A stretch of 6,339 nt of DNA from an uncultured Candidatus Competibacteraceae bacterium (GTDB lineage Bacteria > Pseudomonadota > Gammaproteobacteria > Competibacterales > Competibacteraceae): NCBI GenBank assembly GCA_937960715.1, contig CALGOO010000252.1, positions 1 to 6,339 on the forward strand, given 5' to 3'. Positions within the stretch are counted from its first letter, which is position 1; each line of letters starts with the position of its first letter. The translations under genes were made by a program, and so were the position numbers. Below are positions 5,677-6,339 of this stretch, piece after piece. The notes under the pieces are model-generated. The model was given only the letters and a program-made list of their open reading frames with translations. It did not search any database and was not told the origin of the DNA.

Positions 5677-6339
5677 TCACTTCCGCAACACGTAAGTGCC
5701 TGGTGCATCGCAGATCGGGTAAAGCCCTCGTTCCGGCGCTCCCATCCCGTGGAGCGAGACTTGATTCTCGGCCGAATGCTGGACCAGCCAGGCTTGCCAG
5801 GCCGGCCACCAGGAGCCTTTTTGCTTGGGCGTGGTGGTGTGCCAGGTGTCGGGATCGATGTAGCGATCCTGGTCGGTGCGGGACGCCATCTGATAGGTGC
5901 GCCGACCGTGCCCCGGCTCGCTGACGATGCCGGCGTTGTGGCCACCGCTGGTCAGCAGGAAGGTCACCTCATCGGCGTCCGCCAGCAGGTTGATCTTGTA
6001 CACCGAACGCCACGGCGCAACGTGATCCTGCTCGGTGGCGACCGTGAAGATCGGCGCGTGAATGTCGGTGATGGCGATGGGTTGTCCGTTGACCTTGTAA
6101 TGGCCGGCGGCGAGTTCGTTGCCGAGGAAGATATGCCGCAAGTATTCGGAATGCATGCGGAATGGCATTCGGGTCTGGTCGGCGTTCCAGGCCATCAGGT
6201 CGTTGAGCGTCTGGCGCTGGCCCAGCAGATAATCGTGAACCAGCCGCGACCAGATCAGGTCGTTGGAACGCAACAACTGGAACGCGCCCACCATCTGATC
6301 GGCGTCCAGATAGCCCTGATCCCACATCATGTCTTCCAG
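5677..6339 (-). CDS. phaC: Poly(3-hydroxyalkanoate) synthase PhaC, C-terminal part (5' end outside window)
   Basis: Polymerises (R)-3-hydroxyacyl-CoA, typically 3-hydroxybutyryl-CoA, into storage polyester at the granule surface. The frame is open to the right edge (first codons read LED before MMWDQGYLD), leaving 220 codons of a protein usually near 550-600; the lipase-like box with the nucleophilic Cys is outside. Visible hallmarks are FQLLRSNDLIWSR, MAWNADQTRMPFRMHSEYLR, TEQDHVAPWRSVYK with the catalytic Asp (codon 6025-6027), LTSGGHNAGIVSEPG with the catalytic His (codon 5938-5940), and GSWWPAWQAWL. The ending DAPGTYVLRK matches the usual C-terminus. The pattern fits class I synthases, but substrate preference cannot be read from this part. 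An intrinsic terminator follows nine bases after the stop. No phasin, phaA or phaB is in the window. Confidence 0.96.
   Translation of the reverse strand: MEDMMWDQGYLDADQMVGAFQLLRSNDLIWSRLVHDYLLGQRQTLNDLMAWNADQTRMPFRMHSEYLRHIFLGNELAAGHYKVNGQPIAITDIHAPIFTVATEQDHVAPWRSVYKINLLADADEVTFLLTSGGHNAGIVSEPGHGRRTYQMASRTDQDRYIDPDTWHTTTPKQKGSWWPAWQAWLVQHSAENQVSLHGMGAPERGLYPICDAPGTYVLRK

Noticed and set aside
5613..6325. Alternative frames overlapping the phaC fragment on both strands
   Set aside because: The PhaC frame carries clear family motifs including the catalytic Asp and His; the other frames are shadows with Arg/Pro-rich translations.

Overview
The window looks like chromosomal DNA of a proteobacterium, most likely a gammaproteobacterium that stores polyhydroxyalkanoate. 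This rests on a seryl-tRNA synthetase close to the gammaproteobacterial form and a PhaC-type polyester synthase; an accumulator such as a Competibacter relative would fit, but the genus is a guess. Base composition is moderate to high in GC and uneven along the window.

Layout: positions 1-711 (+) carry the C-terminal 236 codons of serS, cut by the left edge. Convergent to it, 760-1224 (-) encodes a small membrane-anchored J-domain protein of the Tim14/Pam18 type. After a 103-bp gap holding a short direct repeat comes the dominant feature, 1328-5572 (-), one unbroken 1414-codon gene. Its product contains three tandem divergent copies of a roughly 400-residue HEAT-like module that I recognise as the TIGR02270 family of unknown function. 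Copies 1 and 2 are adjacent; copy 3 is separated from copy 2 by about 185 residues of basic, Pro/Ser/Thr-rich linker. Upstream, a good rho-independent terminator (5635-5667) closes the partial phaC gene (5677-6339, -), of which only the C-terminal 220 codons are present.

Working together: serS and phaC are ordinary housekeeping and storage genes with no evident link to the middle. The terminator after phaC means the giant gene probably has its own promoter in the roughly 60 bp before its start codon, and it may share transcripts with the J-domain gene downstream. No secretion, phage, CRISPR, IS or tRNA features are visible. The most notable item is the triple-module protein. The family is, from memory, often encoded near type VI secretion accessory genes, yet here it lies between unrelated genes.
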